DNA from: Pseudomonadota bacterium
Lineage (GTDB): Bacteria; Pseudomonadota; Gammaproteobacteria; Steroidobacterales; Steroidobacteraceae
Assembly: GCA_023423935.1 (NCBI GenBank)
Contig: JAFAEQ010000067.1
Span: 80,762 to 144,761, forward strand
Direction of reading: 5' to 3'
DNA: 64,000 bases
Shown: positions 1 through 9,244 of the stretch, one piece after another
How the letters are laid out: every line of letters begins with the position of its first letter
How positions within the stretch are numbered: position 1 is the stretch's first letter
The notes under the pieces: generated by a model
Seen by the model: the letters and a program-made list of their open reading frames with translations, nothing else
What the model was told of the DNA's origin: nothing
The model's database searches: none
Position numbers and translations under genes: made by a program

Positions 1-510
1 CACGATCGAGCTCAGCAGGACGGCAGAGACCACGACCAGCACGTTGTACACGTGCATCCGCGTGAAGATCAGCGTGACGATCGTGACGACGCCGCCCACG
101 ATCAGACCGCGAATCACGCCTCCCATGACGTAACCCGCAACGATCAGCCAGTTGGGCAGCGGGGACACCAGCAGTTCCTCGATGTGCTTGCCGAACTTCG
201 CACCGAAGAACGACGAGACGACGTTTCCGTACGAGTTGGTGATCACCGACATCATGATGAGCCCGGGCGCGATGTACTGGATGTACGTGTAGCCGTCCAT
301 CGAGCCGATCCGCCCGCCGATCAAGCTGCCGAAGATCACGAAGTAGAGCGTCGCGGTAATCGCAGGTGGAACGATCGTCTGTCCCCAGATGCGAATGATG
401 CGACTGAACTCGCGGATGAGGATCGTGCGGAAGCCGACCAGATTGGTGTGCGCGAGATTCGGAACGGCAGTCGAGGGAACCGCGCTGGCAAGAGTCGTTT
501 CGGAATTCAT
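1..510 (-). CDS. ABC-2 type transporter permease (YadH-like), 3' end outside window
   Basis: Reading from an ATG at 510 gives 170 codons without a stop before the window edge. The product has an N-terminal cytoplasmic stretch with an Ile/Arg-rich amphipathic segment (REFSRIIRIWGQTI), then hydrophobic membrane segments and the motif YIQYIAPGLIMMSV, typical of ABC-2 permeases of the YadH/NodJ family. It would form the membrane half of an exporter with the ATPase encoded 25 nt upstream on the same strand. No strong Shine-Dalgarno is visible before the ATG, so translational coupling to the upstream gene is possible. Substrate unknown; family assignment is fairly secure, function is inferred. Confidence 0.85.
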   Translation of the reverse strand, partial: MNSETTLASAVPSTAVPNLAHTNLVGFRTILIREFSRIIRIWGQTIVPPAITATLYFVIFGSLIGGRIGSMDGYTYIQYIAPGLIMMSVITNSYGNVVSSFFGAKFGKHIEELLVSPLPNWLIVAGYVMGGVIRGLIVGGVVTIVTLIFTRMHVYNVLVVVSAVLLSSIV

Positions 511-535
511 TGTGCAGTCCGTAGATGCGTCTTGA

Positions 536-1477
536 TCAGGCCGTGATGGCCTTCGATCCGTTGCCGTTACCCTGTTCGACCAACCGCATGAAGAGCTCTT
601 CGAGGCGATTGGACTTGTTGCGCATCGAGAGCACCTCGATGCCGGCCTCGGACAGACGCGAGAAAATGTCGTTGAGGTTCTGGTCCTTGGAGACTTCGAT
701 CTCGAGCGTGTGATCGTCGGGCATCTGTACCTGATATCCCGGCAATGCCGGCGACGCCGCGATGGGATTACGCAGATTGAACACGAAGATCTCCGTCTGC
801 AGTTTGCGCAGCACGCGGCTCATGCGATCGTTCTCGATGATCCTGCCCTTATCGATGATGGCCACATGACGGCAGAGGTTCTCGGCCTCTTCCAGGTAAT
901 GCGTCGTGAGAATGATCGTCGTGCCGGCAGCGTTGATGTCGCGCATGAACGTCCACATGGAACGGCGCACTTCGATGTCCACACCTGCCGTCGGTTCATC
1001 GAGGATGAGAAGTCGCGGCTCGTGCATCAGCGCGCGGGCGATCATCAAGCGACGCTTCATGCCGCCGGAGAGACTGCGCGAGATCGCATTGCGCTTCTCC
1101 CATAGCTGCAGTGCATGCAGGTATTTCTCCAATCGCTGATGCGCCACATGCCGCGGAATGCCATAGAAGCCTGCCTGATTCACCAGGATGGTGGTCACGG
1201 TCTCGAACTGGTTGAAGTTGATCTCCTGCGGCACGAGCCCGATGCAGGACTTCGCGATCGCCAGCTCCCTGTCGATGTCGTGTCCGAAGACCTCCACCTT
1301 GCCACCGGTCTTGTTGACCAGCGAGGTCACGATACCGATGGCCGTGGTCTTGCCGGCCCCATTCGGGCCCAACAGCGCGAAGAAATCGCCCTCCTCGACA
1401 TCCAGATCGATGCCTTTGAGCGCCTGAACGCCGTTCTTGTAGGTCTTCGTGAGTTGTCGAAACGACAGGGCTTTCAT
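536..1477 (-). CDS. ABC transporter ATP-binding protein (YadG-like)
   Basis: 313 residues beginning MKALSFRQLTKTY. Walker A GPNGAGKTT lies at residues 37-45, the Q-loop at VPQE near 82-85, the signature LSGGM at 136-140, Walker B LLILDE at about 156-161 and the H-loop histidine at 193. Length and the C-terminal extension after residue 220 fit the YadG/CcmA class of ABC-2 ATPases. The same frame stays open far upstream to 2266, but that extension lies antisense to the gspA-like gene and has no family features, so the start at 1477 was chosen. It is the nucleotide-binding partner of the permease downstream. Confidence 0.92.
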   Translation of the reverse strand: MKALSFRQLTKTYKNGVQALKGIDLDVEEGDFFALLGPNGAGKTTAIGIVTSLVNKTGGKVEVFGHDIDRELAIAKSCIGLVPQEINFNQFETVTTILVNQAGFYGIPRHVAHQRLEKYLHALQLWEKRNAISRSLSGGMKRRLMIARALMHEPRLLILDEPTAGVDIEVRRSMWTFMRDINAAGTTIILTTHYLEEAENLCRHVAIIDKGRIIENDRMSRVLRKLQTEIFVFNLRNPIAASPALPGYQVQMPDDHTLEIEVSKDQNLNDIFSRLSEAGIEVLSMRNKSNRLEELFMRLVEQGNGNGSKAITA

Positions 1478-1696
1478 GAATTCCGATTCAGTCAGCGGAT
1501 GGAATGGCCTGCATTCTAACGCGGGCACCTGGGCGCTCCCGGACCGTATTACGGCTGCTTCGGAAAGAACTTCTTTCTGCAAATGCTGCGATTGCCGGTT
1601 CCTTACAAATTCCCAGTGCCCGGCGCCCGCGTCTCGCCTACGGTCCGTTCCGGTGGCATCATGCGTTTCCCGCCGGCGGCAGCACTGCAAGCCTTT

Positions 1697-3334
1697 ATGT
1701 ACGCGAGCTTTTTTGGCCTGAGCGAAAAGCCGTTCGCCATCACCCCCGACCCCCGCTATCTTTTCATGAGCGAGCGGCATGCGGAGGCGTTGGCGCACCT
1801 GCTGTACGGCATCACCGAGTCCGGCGGTTTCATTCAGCTGACGGGCGAAGTGGGCACCGGCAAGACAACTGTGGTGCGCTCGTTGCTGGAACGCATGCCG
1901 GGACACGCCGACGTCGCAGTGATCCTCAATCCTCAGCTGACGCCGCTTCAGTTCGTGTTGACGATCTGCGAAGAGCTGGGAATGTTCGTGCGTGACGAGG
2001 ACGCCGACAGCCTGAAGGATCTCATCGATCTTCTGAACCGGCGTTTGCTCGATGCGCATGCCAAGGGACGCCGGGTCGTGGTCATCGTCGATGAGGCGCA
2101 GAACCTCACGCCCGAGACGCTCGAACAGGTGCGGCTGCTCACGAACCTGGAAACGGCATCGCAAAAGCTTTTGCAGATCATCCTGATCGGCCAGCCCGAA
2201 CTGCGTGAAGTACTCGATCGTGTCGAACTGCGTCAGCTCGCACAACGCATCACAGGCCGTTATCACCTGGATCCGTTATCGAGGAGCGAGACGGCTTCCT
2301 ATGTAAATCATCGCTTGAGAGTCGCAGGCGCGAATGGAGAGATCTTCACACCCACTGCGCTTCGCGAAGTCCATCGGCTGAGCAAGGGCATCCCGCGCAT
2401 CATCAACGTGATTTGCGATCGCGCACTCCTCGGCGCTTTCACGCTCGAGACGCATCGCGTCGGACCCTCGATGGTTCGCGCAGCTGCAAGTGAAGTCTAC
2501 GGACGCAACTTCTCCGCACCCTGGATGAAGACAGCGGTGAGCATGGCAGCAGTTGCGGCACTCGCGATTCTGTCGACGGGCGTGTGGCTGCTGCTGCACT
2601 CGCAGCCGGCAACGACAGCGCCGGTCGCACAGATCGAGACCACAGCGCCTGCGCCTGTCGTGCCCGAAGCGGCGCCTGCGCCGCAGCCCGCGCCGCCGCA
2701 GGTCCAGGACGTCGCAGATCTGTTGCGCGATCACCCCGACCAGACCACCACCGAGTCAGCCTTTGCGCAGATCTTCAATCTGTGGGGAGGCAAGTTCGAT
2801 CCGACTGCCGGACGCCCCTGCGATCAAGCCCTGCGCCAGGGCCTCGAGTGCGTCTATCAACAAGGCTCGTGGGGCCAGCTGCGTACACTCAATCGGCCGG
2901 CCATCCTCACGCTCATCGATGATGCCGGCAATGCGCATCAGGTCACCGTCTCGGGATTGAACGATGGCAATGCGCGCATCGGTCTCGGAGATTCGCAGCA
3001 GGAAGTGTCGATCGCGTCGATCTCACGCTTCTGGTACGGCGACTATCTGGTGCTCTGGCGGCCGCAGGTCGCATCGCCTCGCGCATTGTCAGCAGGCATG
3101 CAGGGAGATGGCGTGCGCTGGCTGCGCCGCAGTCTGAATTCGCTGCAGGGCCGCGCGAACGCACCTGCCAACGACTACTTCGATGCCGAGCTCGTGAGAA
3201 TGGTCGAAGAGTTTCAGCGACGGCATCGACTCAACGTCGATGGTGTCGCGGGCGTTCAGACGCAGATCGTTTTGGACACATTGAGCAGCAACGACGGCAG
3301 CCCGCAACTGCTTGCGCAGACGAGCGGCGGCTGA
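1697..3334 (+). CDS. gspA: GspA/ExeA-type AAA ATPase with C-terminal peptidoglycan-binding domain
   Basis: 545 residues starting MYASFFGLSEKPFAITPDP, the classic opening of ExeA/GspA ATPases. Walker A GEVGTGKTT is at 50-58 and Walker B VVVIVDEAQNL at about 127-137. A single transmembrane helix sits near 280-300, followed by a Pro/Ala-rich periplasmic linker and a PG_binding_1-like repeat near 460-530 (FQRRHRLNVDGVAG). In type II secretion GspA with GspB helps open the peptidoglycan for secretin assembly. An alternative ATG at 1661 would add 12 residues; the conserved start was preferred. gspB follows 24 nt downstream, forming the expected pair. No other gsp genes lie in the window. Confidence 0.9.
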   Translation: MYASFFGLSEKPFAITPDPRYLFMSERHAEALAHLLYGITESGGFIQLTGEVGTGKTTVVRSLLERMPGHADVAVILNPQLTPLQFVLTICEELGMFVRDEDADSLKDLIDLLNRRLLDAHAKGRRVVVIVDEAQNLTPETLEQVRLLTNLETASQKLLQIILIGQPELREVLDRVELRQLAQRITGRYHLDPLSRSETASYVNHRLRVAGANGEIFTPTALREVHRLSKGIPRIINVICDRALLGAFTLETHRVGPSMVRAAASEVYGRNFSAPWMKTAVSMAAVAALAILSTGVWLLLHSQPATTAPVAQIETTAPAPVVPEAAPAPQPAPPQVQDVADLLRDHPDQTTTESAFAQIFNLWGGKFDPTAGRPCDQALRQGLECVYQQGSWGQLRTLNRPAILTLIDDAGNAHQVTVSGLNDGNARIGLGDSQQEVSIASISRFWYGDYLVLWRPQVASPRALSAGMQGDGVRWLRRSLNSLQGRANAPANDYFDAELVRMVEEFQRRHRLNVDGVAGVQTQIVLDTLSSNDGSPQLLAQTSGG

Positions 3335-3358
3335 CGGCACGGAGCCCGAGTCAAGCGA

Positions 3359-4108
3359 ATGAGCTTCATCCTCGATGCATTGAAGAAATCCGAGAACGAA
3401 CGTCAGCGCACGATCGGCCCTTCGCTTGCCGATGCGCCGATCCGTCGCGTTCCGAACGACAAACCCTGGTGGGCCATCGGCATCGGCGTGTTGCTGATCG
3501 TGAATCTGGCCGTGCTGGTGTTTGCGCTGACGCGCAACAAAGCGCCGGCTGCTATCCCTGCAACACCTCCTGCAGTTGAAATGCCCGCTCAGCCTGCAGC
3601 TTCGGCCCCGACACCGGCTCCAAGGGTTGCTCCGGTTACTCGTACCACGAGCAGCAATCCCTCCGTCCGATCGCTGGCCGAGGAGGCCGACGTCGGTTAT
3701 CCGGGCAGCGAGCGCACCGCCATCGATCCGGATCTCGATCCGGACGTGTATCCGCTGGATCGGCCCGATCTATCCGCGGCGGCGCGTGTTCCCGAAGGTC
3801 CGCCCAAAGTGCGTCCAATCGACCCGCCGAGCGTGCAGCCGCTCGCGCCACAACGATCGATGCCCGCGGAACCGAGCGAGGCATTGCCCACTGCGACGGC
3901 ATTGATTGCCGGCGGCACGCCGTTGCCGGAGATGCGGCTCGACATTCATGTGTACTCGAACACGCCCGCCGATCGCTTCGTGTTCATCAACATGCGCAAG
4001 TACGCCGAAGGCCAGGTGATTGCGGAAGGGCCTACGGTGGAGCGAGTAACGCCGGAGGGTGCGGTGCTCAACTATCAGGGCACGCGCTTTCTGCTGCCGC
4101 GGCAGTAG
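3359..4108 (+). CDS. gspB: General secretion pathway protein B
   Basis: 249 residues with the diagnostic GspB opening MSFILDALKKSENERQR, a transmembrane helix near 38-57, a long Pro/Ala-rich periplasmic linker, and a conserved C-terminal domain (residues ~190-249) with INMRKYAEGQ and LNYQGTRFLLP. It partners GspA in the inner membrane to position the type II secretin. The stop is only 6 nt from the stop of the convergent sugar transferase gene, leaving no room for an independent terminator. Confidence 0.92.
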   Translation: MSFILDALKKSENERQRTIGPSLADAPIRRVPNDKPWWAIGIGVLLIVNLAVLVFALTRNKAPAAIPATPPAVEMPAQPAASAPTPAPRVAPVTRTTSSNPSVRSLAEEADVGYPGSERTAIDPDLDPDVYPLDRPDLSAAARVPEGPPKVRPIDPPSVQPLAPQRSMPAEPSEALPTATALIAGGTPLPEMRLDIHVYSNTPADRFVFINMRKYAEGQVIAEGPTVERVTPEGAVLNYQGTRFLLPRQ

Positions 4109-4114
4109 CGGCCT

Positions 4115-5605
4115 TCAATAAGCGTTCTCTCGCTTCAGGACCAGCCAGAGCGTCTTGAAGATGATGGTCACATCGAGCCACAGTGACCAGCGCCGCAAAT
4201 ACTCGAGGTCATAGCGCACTCGCTGCTCCATCTTGTCGAGCGTGTCGGTCTCGCCGCGGAATCCATGCACCTGCGCCCAGCCAGTGATCCCCGGCCGCAC
4301 TTTGTGGCGGATCATGTAGCCGCTGATGATCTTGCGATACTGCTCGTTGTGCGCCACCGCGTGCGGACGCGGGCCAACGAAGCTCATCGTGCCGAACAGC
4401 ACATTGAAGATCTGCGGCAGCTCATCGAGTGATGTCTTGCGCAGAAACGCACCGATGGGAGTAATGCGTTTGTCGCCACGCGTCGCCTGCACGACGTTGC
4501 CTTCGTTTTCGCAGACGGTCATCGAACGGAACTTGAAGACGACGATCTGCTGGCCATTCAGACCATAGCGCTTCTGCTTGAAGATGACCGGTCCACGGGA
4601 ACTCACACGCACAGCCAGCGCGATCGTCAACAGCACAGGCGCAAGCAGCCCGATCGCCATCAACGCCAACACCACATCCAGCACGCGCTTGCGTACTCCG
4701 CACAGACCCTGAAACGGCGTTTCAGTGACGGAAAGCGCCGGCATACCGTTGATGTCGAGCAGGCGCGGCTGCACGACATCGAACGAGAACATATCGGGGA
4801 CGAAATACACGGAAGCGGTCGTATCGCGCAGCGCAGTGAGCAACTCCTGAATACGCGATGCGTTCGAGATCGGCACGGCCAGATAGACACTATGAATGCC
4901 GTGATCGCGCACATACTGCGCCAGCTCACTCACGTGACCTTTCAGTTGCGATAGCCCCGGGCCGCTCAACCGCGTCACGTCACGAAAATCGAAATAGCCC
5001 ATGAACTGACTGGCGCACGCCCGCTTCTGCATGCGCCGCACGAACTCGACGCCGACCTCGTTGACGCCCACCACGATGTGGCGGTGGCCGGTATATGCGG
5101 ACGCGCTCATCCAACGCGCCAGCCGCACACTCGCCCAATGCGCTCCGGCGAGATTGACGCCGGTTGCGATCACCCAGGTGGTGATCACTTCACTCGAGAA
5201 CGCATGTTCGAGGCTCATTGCGACCGACAGGCCGAAGAGAATGGCTACGACCGTCGTCCATTCGGAAAGCGTCCGCAGCACCGACCTGGGCGCCGACTGA
5301 GGATCCGCGATCCATCGGTCGAAATTCGGCGGGCGCACCAACTGGGCAGTCATGAGCCCTGCCACGAGCATGAGCGCGAGATAGCCGGTGGACATCGGCT
5401 GATGAGCGAGCACCACCGATGCGATCAACGTGAATACGACGACGACCGGATTGATCCAGGACTTGAGCAGCAACACGCTGCCCGGGTCGAGGGTGCCGGG
5501 TCGAACACCGCCCGCGAGCGCGGCCGCGAGCGGCGCACCGGCATCGCGGGCAGGCGAGAACTTGGGCGGCATCTGCCGAAGCAGATCGTCGGAAGCGCGA
5601 GACAT
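4115..5605 (-). CDS. Exopolysaccharide polyprenyl-phosphate sugar-1-phosphate transferase (WcaJ-like)
   Basis: 496 residues. The N-terminal half carries several hydrophobic segments and a nucleotide-binding-like region (HIVVGVNEVGVEFVRRM); the C-terminal ~200 residues are a bacterial sugar transferase domain with KRVLDVVLAL, FKQKRYGLNGQ, FKFRSM, the KTSLDELPQ motif, VGPRPH and KVRPGITGWAQV. It would transfer hexose-1-phosphate (commonly glucose-1-P) to undecaprenyl phosphate to begin exopolysaccharide repeat assembly at the inner membrane. The ATG at 5605 has AGAGAGGA upstream; ATG 5614 is an alternative. No other capsule genes are adjacent, so the linked pathway is elsewhere. Confidence 0.88.
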   Translation of the reverse strand: MSRASDDLLRQMPPKFSPARDAGAPLAAALAGGVRPGTLDPGSVLLLKSWINPVVVVFTLIASVVLAHQPMSTGYLALMLVAGLMTAQLVRPPNFDRWIADPQSAPRSVLRTLSEWTTVVAILFGLSVAMSLEHAFSSEVITTWVIATGVNLAGAHWASVRLARWMSASAYTGHRHIVVGVNEVGVEFVRRMQKRACASQFMGYFDFRDVTRLSGPGLSQLKGHVSELAQYVRDHGIHSVYLAVPISNASRIQELLTALRDTTASVYFVPDMFSFDVVQPRLLDINGMPALSVTETPFQGLCGVRKRVLDVVLALMAIGLLAPVLLTIALAVRVSSRGPVIFKQKRYGLNGQQIVVFKFRSMTVCENEGNVVQATRGDKRITPIGAFLRKTSLDELPQIFNVLFGTMSFVGPRPHAVAHNEQYRKIISGYMIRHKVRPGITGWAQVHGFRGETDTLDKMEQRVRYDLEYLRRWSLWLDVTIIFKTLWLVLKRENAY

Positions 5606-5884
5606 TCGGACCATTCCTCTCTGGAGTGCGCCGCGATGATGCCGACATAAAGGCGTCGAAACCTTGGCGCGGGTCGCGTTTTCGTAAGGGGACGACTGAC
5701 GGTGTATGCAAGGCATATGCCTACAGTCAGTCTCGGGGATTTGCCTACTCATCGACTCGGCACGCTGTGACAAAACGCCAGGAACGTGCACGCCAAGGTG
5801 AGCCATGCGCGGGGGTGGAGCGGCGGGGAAGTAGCAACAGAGGGCTGCTCTGTACAATCCGCTGTTTTGGACTTCCATCCACCC

Positions 5885-5901
5885 GTTGACACGTTGTCAA
5901 C
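5885..5901. promoter_or_regulatory. Candidate TetR operator: perfect 7-3-7 palindrome
   Basis: GTTGACA-CGT-TGTCAAC is a perfect inverted repeat ending 21 nt before the ATG of the TetR gene at 5923, the usual place for autoregulation. The rest of the gap 5606-5922 holds a 12-bp palindrome AGGCATATGCCT at 5711-5722 and otherwise nothing recognisable. Confidence 0.55.
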
Positions 5902-5922
5902 GAGCAAACTAGCCTCCTGCGC

Positions 5923-6570
5923 ATGTCGTACATCGCCGAACGTCGTCAGGAAGAGAAGGACCGCCGCCGCGCGGAGATCGTCGATGCCGCCGAGGAGCTC
6001 TATCGCGAGCTCGGTTGGGACGCGGTGACGATGGACAGCGTCGCGCGGCGCGCTCGCCTGAGCCGCGCGCTCGTGTACGTGTACTTCAAGGACAAGCGCG
6101 ATCTGCATTTCGCCATCGCCGGACGCGCCATGCAGACCCTGCGCGATCGGTTCGAAGATGCGAGCGCACGCAATCGGCTGGGTCTCGACAAGGTGGTCAG
6201 CATCGGCCGCGCCTACATGGCGTTTGGCCAGGAATTTCCCCACTATTTCGACGCATGCGCGCGCCTCGAGATGCACGCGCCGGAAGGGTCCGAAACCAGC
6301 GCACGCGAATCCGCTCCGCTCGAGATCGGCAAGGCCGTGCACGCAATCGTCGAAGAGGCCCTCGCGGCCGGCCAGAGCGACGGCACGATTCGCCAGGATC
6401 TCGGCGATCTCGCAGTGACCTCGCGTGTGCTGTGGGGATTCACCCATGGACTCATCCAGATCGCCATGACCAAGGGCCAGCCGCTCGCACAAGTGGGCAT
6501 CAGCGTGCCGCAACTCACGCAACAGGCTATCGACCTTATCCGTCACACCCTGGCGGGGCCCGAGGCCTGA
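5923..6570 (+). CDS. TetR/AcrR family transcriptional regulator
   Basis: 215 residues with an N-terminal TetR DNA-binding domain (about 15-65: AEIVDAAEELYRELG, VTMDSVARRARLSRALVYVYFKDKRDL). The C-terminal ligand domain has no recognised relative by eye. The gene lies 40 nt upstream of a TolC/adaptor/RND operon on the same strand, the common layout for a local efflux repressor. Two palindromes (5885-5901 and 6587-6600) sit before it and before the pump genes and are candidate operators. Ligand unknown. Confidence 0.9.
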   Translation: MSYIAERRQEEKDRRRAEIVDAAEELYRELGWDAVTMDSVARRARLSRALVYVYFKDKRDLHFAIAGRAMQTLRDRFEDASARNRLGLDKVVSIGRAYMAFGQEFPHYFDACARLEMHAPEGSETSARESAPLEIGKAVHAIVEEALAAGQSDGTIRQDLGDLAVTSRVLWGFTHGLIQIAMTKGQPLAQVGISVPQLTQQAIDLIRHTLAGPEA

Positions 6571-6586
6571 TCCGAGAGTCCATCCC

Positions 6587-6600
6587 TAGACAGGCGTCTA
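6587..6600. promoter_or_regulatory. Candidate operator before the RND operon
   Basis: TAGAC-AGGC-GTCTA is a perfect 5-4-5 inverted repeat ending 10 nt before the ATG at 6611. It lies between the TetR gene and the efflux operon. Its sequence is unlike the palindrome upstream of the TetR gene, so one regulator binding both sites is only a hypothesis. Confidence 0.4.
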
Positions 6601-6610
6601 ACTGATCAAC

Positions 6611-8044
6611 ATGCGAATGCAGTACATGAACCCCTGGGTGAGGCAGTGTGCGACGGTGTCTTTTGGGATTTGCCTGCTCGTCCTGGGCTCAGGTGAATCC
6701 AGAGCGCAGGCGAGCTTCGAGGAGAAGGTCCGCGAGTACGTCGCCGAGGGACTGCGCAGCAATCTGGCGCTGCAGTCCGAAAACTTCGAAGTCGACAAGG
6801 CGGCGGCGGGCTTGAGTGAGGCACGCGCGCGCTTCTATCCGGAGCTGTCGTTCCAGACGCGCTACACGCGTGCGGAAGGCGGTCGTGAGATCGACATTCC
6901 GATTGGTTCGGCACTGAACTCGGTGTATTCGACGCTCAATGAGATGCTGGTGGCGCAAGGCCAGGAACCGCGATTCCCGCAGATCGAAAATCAAACCGTC
7001 CCGTTCCTGCGCGAACGCGAGCAGGACACGCGGCTTTCCATGCGTCAGCCGCTCTATGCGCCCGCGATTTCCGCCGCTGTTCGAGCACAGCGCGCGCTGC
7101 TCGATGCCAGCAACTTCCGCCGCATGGCGATCGCGCGAACGCTGCGGCGTGACATCACTCTTGCGTATGTCGATTGGCTGAGCGCACGCAACTCCACCGA
7201 GATCGTGGCGGCGAGCGAGGCGTTGCTGCGTGAAAACGTGCGGGTGAACCAATCGCTGTTCGACAACGGCAAGACCACCGAAGATCAGTTGCTGCGGGCA
7301 CGCGCCGAATTGCTCGCCGTCGAGCAGCAGAAGCGCGAGATCCAGAACAGGACGACGCAGGCGCAGAGCTATTTCAATTTTCTGCTGAATCGCAACCTGC
7401 TCTCGTCCATCGATCCCGTGGAGGCGCCGGATGTCGCATCCGATCGCGATGCCGCGCTCGAGACTCTCTGGGAACAGGCGCTGCAGAAGCGTCCGGAAGT
7501 GCCGCAGCTCGAACAGCTCGCGCGAGCGAGCGAAGAGCAGGTCAACGTCTCGCGCAGATCGCGCTGGCCCACGCTGGCACTCGGTCTGGACGCGGGCACG
7601 CAAGGCGAGGACTACCGCTTCGGCGCCGGCTACAACTTCGGAACGGCTTCGCTGATCTTCACCTGGAAAATATTCGACGGCGGCGGCGATGCGGCACGCG
7701 TGCGTCAGGCCCAGGCCTCGCAACGACAGGTCGTGCTGCGCCAGGAAGAGATCGCACAGCAGATCCGTCTGGAAGTGCAGCAGGCGTTCGATCGACTGCA
7801 GACGGCCCGCGATTCGCTCGCAACCGCAGCGGCCCGCGCCGAAGCAGCGCGTGCCGCATTTCGCATTGCAAGCCGAAAACGCGATGAAGGCGTCATCAAT
7901 CAAGTGGAGTTCATCGATGCGCGCAGCACGCTCACGAGCGCAGAGCTCAACTACAGCCTGACGCGTTTCAGCGTGCTCGCGCGCCGCGCCGAGCTCGAAT
8001 ACGCAACCTCCGCCGGCGAGCTGCCGCTCGACCCCGGCATCTGA
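6611..8044 (+). CDS. TolC-family outer membrane efflux protein
   Basis: 477 residues. A signal peptide ends near SRAQA (about residue 35). The body shows the two long alpha-helical outer-membrane efflux repeats, for example LRSNLALQSENFEVDKAAAGLSEARA and VRQAQASQRQVVLRQEEIAQQI. It would form the outer membrane duct for the RND pump encoded by the next two genes; spacing to the adaptor gene is 48 nt. ATG codons at 6611, 6617 and 6626 are all possible starts. Confidence 0.9.
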   Translation: MRMQYMNPWVRQCATVSFGICLLVLGSGESRAQASFEEKVREYVAEGLRSNLALQSENFEVDKAAAGLSEARARFYPELSFQTRYTRAEGGREIDIPIGSALNSVYSTLNEMLVAQGQEPRFPQIENQTVPFLREREQDTRLSMRQPLYAPAISAAVRAQRALLDASNFRRMAIARTLRRDITLAYVDWLSARNSTEIVAASEALLRENVRVNQSLFDNGKTTEDQLLRARAELLAVEQQKREIQNRTTQAQSYFNFLLNRNLLSSIDPVEAPDVASDRDAALETLWEQALQKRPEVPQLEQLARASEEQVNVSRRSRWPTLALGLDAGTQGEDYRFGAGYNFGTASLIFTWKIFDGGGDAARVRQAQASQRQVVLRQEEIAQQIRLEVQQAFDRLQTARDSLATAAARAEAARAAFRIASRKRDEGVINQVEFIDARSTLTSAELNYSLTRFSVLARRAELEYATSAGELPLDPGI

Positions 8045-8092
8045 CAAAGACATCGCAAGCACAGCCGCTTCGATTCGCGAAAGGGTCCGTCC

Positions 8093-9244
8093 ATGCGCAT
8101 CGCACACCTCGTCGTTCTGGTCGCCGCTTTGGGTCTCGGCGCCTGCCATGGCAGCGCCGAAGACGCTCCGCCAGCTGCCACCGCAGTACGCGTAGCAACC
8201 GCTGTTGGCGGGCCGGCAGCACCCACGATCCATACGAACGGTCTGCTGGTGAACAAGGATGAGATTCGTCTCGCGTTCAAGGTGGGCGGCGTGATTCGTC
8301 GCATCACGGTGCGCGAAGGCGAGCAGGTGCGCGAAGGTCAGAAGCTCGCCGAGATCGAACAGACCGAAGTGAATGCACAGGTGGAGCAGGCGCGCCAGGC
8401 ACACGAAAAAGCCGTGCGCGACTTGCAGCGCGGCGAACGTCTCTACGCCGATCAGGTGATCAGTCTCGAGCAGCTCCAGGATCTGCGCACGCAAGCTGCG
8501 ATGAGTGAGGCGGCGCTGAAGTCAGCGCAATTCAATTCGAACTACGCCGTGATCGTCGCACCTCGTGACGGCACGGTGCTTCGACGTCTCGCTGAAGAGC
8601 GTGAGCTCGTCGCTCCTGGCAATCCTGTGCTGGTCCTCGGGGCAATGGACAAGGGATATGTCGTGCGCGCCGGGATTGCGGATCGCGAGATCGTGCAGAT
8701 TCGATTGAACGATGCGGCAAAGATCCGCCTGGACGCGCTTCCCAACGTCACGCTCGGCGGCAAGGTCACCGAGATCGCAAGCGCTGCCGATCCGACGAGC
8801 GGGCTGTTCAACATCGAAGTGCTTCTGGACACCACCGACCATCCGCCGCTCAAGAGCGGTCTGGTCGCGAAGCTCAGCATCGTGCCGTCAACCGCCCGCG
8901 CAGGCGAACGCGTGTACGTTCCCGTATCGGCGATCGTCGAAGGCAACGGTCGCCTCGCGAGCGTTTATGTGCTCGACGATGAGCACGTACGCCGGCGGGA
9001 GGTCGAAGTCGCGTTCTTCGAAGACCAGTCCGTCGCGCTCGAATCGGGCGTTCGCATCGGCGAACAGATCGTGACGGATGGTGCGCTGTATCTCGAGGAC
9101 GGCGAGCGCGTCAAAGTCCAACCGGCTGCAGACGAATCCTCGCGCGGATCGGAAGTTCAATCGACAGCCGCGAAGCACGGTGCCCTCGACCCGATGCTGC
9201 ATCGGGATGCCCGTGGAGTCCGCAGCGCCGGAGCCACGTCGTGA
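8093..9244 (+). CDS. RND efflux periplasmic adaptor (membrane fusion lipoprotein)
   Basis: 383 residues. The lipobox LGAC puts the lipidated cysteine at residue 18. A biotinyl-lipoyl hairpin (KVGGVIRRITVREGEQVREGQKLAEIE), an alpha-helical hairpin (VEQARQAHEKAVRDL) and a beta-barrel region with VAPRDGTVLRRLAEERELV follow in the normal adaptor order. It links the inner-membrane RND protein to the TolC-like protein. Its stop overlaps the GTG start of the RND gene by 4 nt, indicating translational coupling. Confidence 0.92.
   Translation: MRIAHLVVLVAALGLGACHGSAEDAPPAATAVRVATAVGGPAAPTIHTNGLLVNKDEIRLAFKVGGVIRRITVREGEQVREGQKLAEIEQTEVNAQVEQARQAHEKAVRDLQRGERLYADQVISLEQLQDLRTQAAMSEAALKSAQFNSNYAVIVAPRDGTVLRRLAEERELVAPGNPVLVLGAMDKGYVVRAGIADREIVQIRLNDAAKIRLDALPNVTLGGKVTEIASAADPTSGLFNIEVLLDTTDHPPLKSGLVAKLSIVPSTARAGERVYVPVSAIVEGNGRLASVYVLDDEHVRRREVEVAFFEDQSVALESGVRIGEQIVTDGALYLEDGERVKVQPAADESSRGSEVQSTAAKHGALDPMLHRDARGVRSAGATS

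Noticed and set aside
52..546. Long open frame antisense to the ABC permease
   Set aside because: Composition is His/Arg/Asp-rich as expected from the antisense of high-GC coding DNA; the permease on the other strand has clear family features.
1478..2266. N-terminal extension of the YadG-like ATPase
   Set aside because: The extension lies antisense to the gspA-like gene and shows no domain; the family start MKALSF at 1477 is complete.
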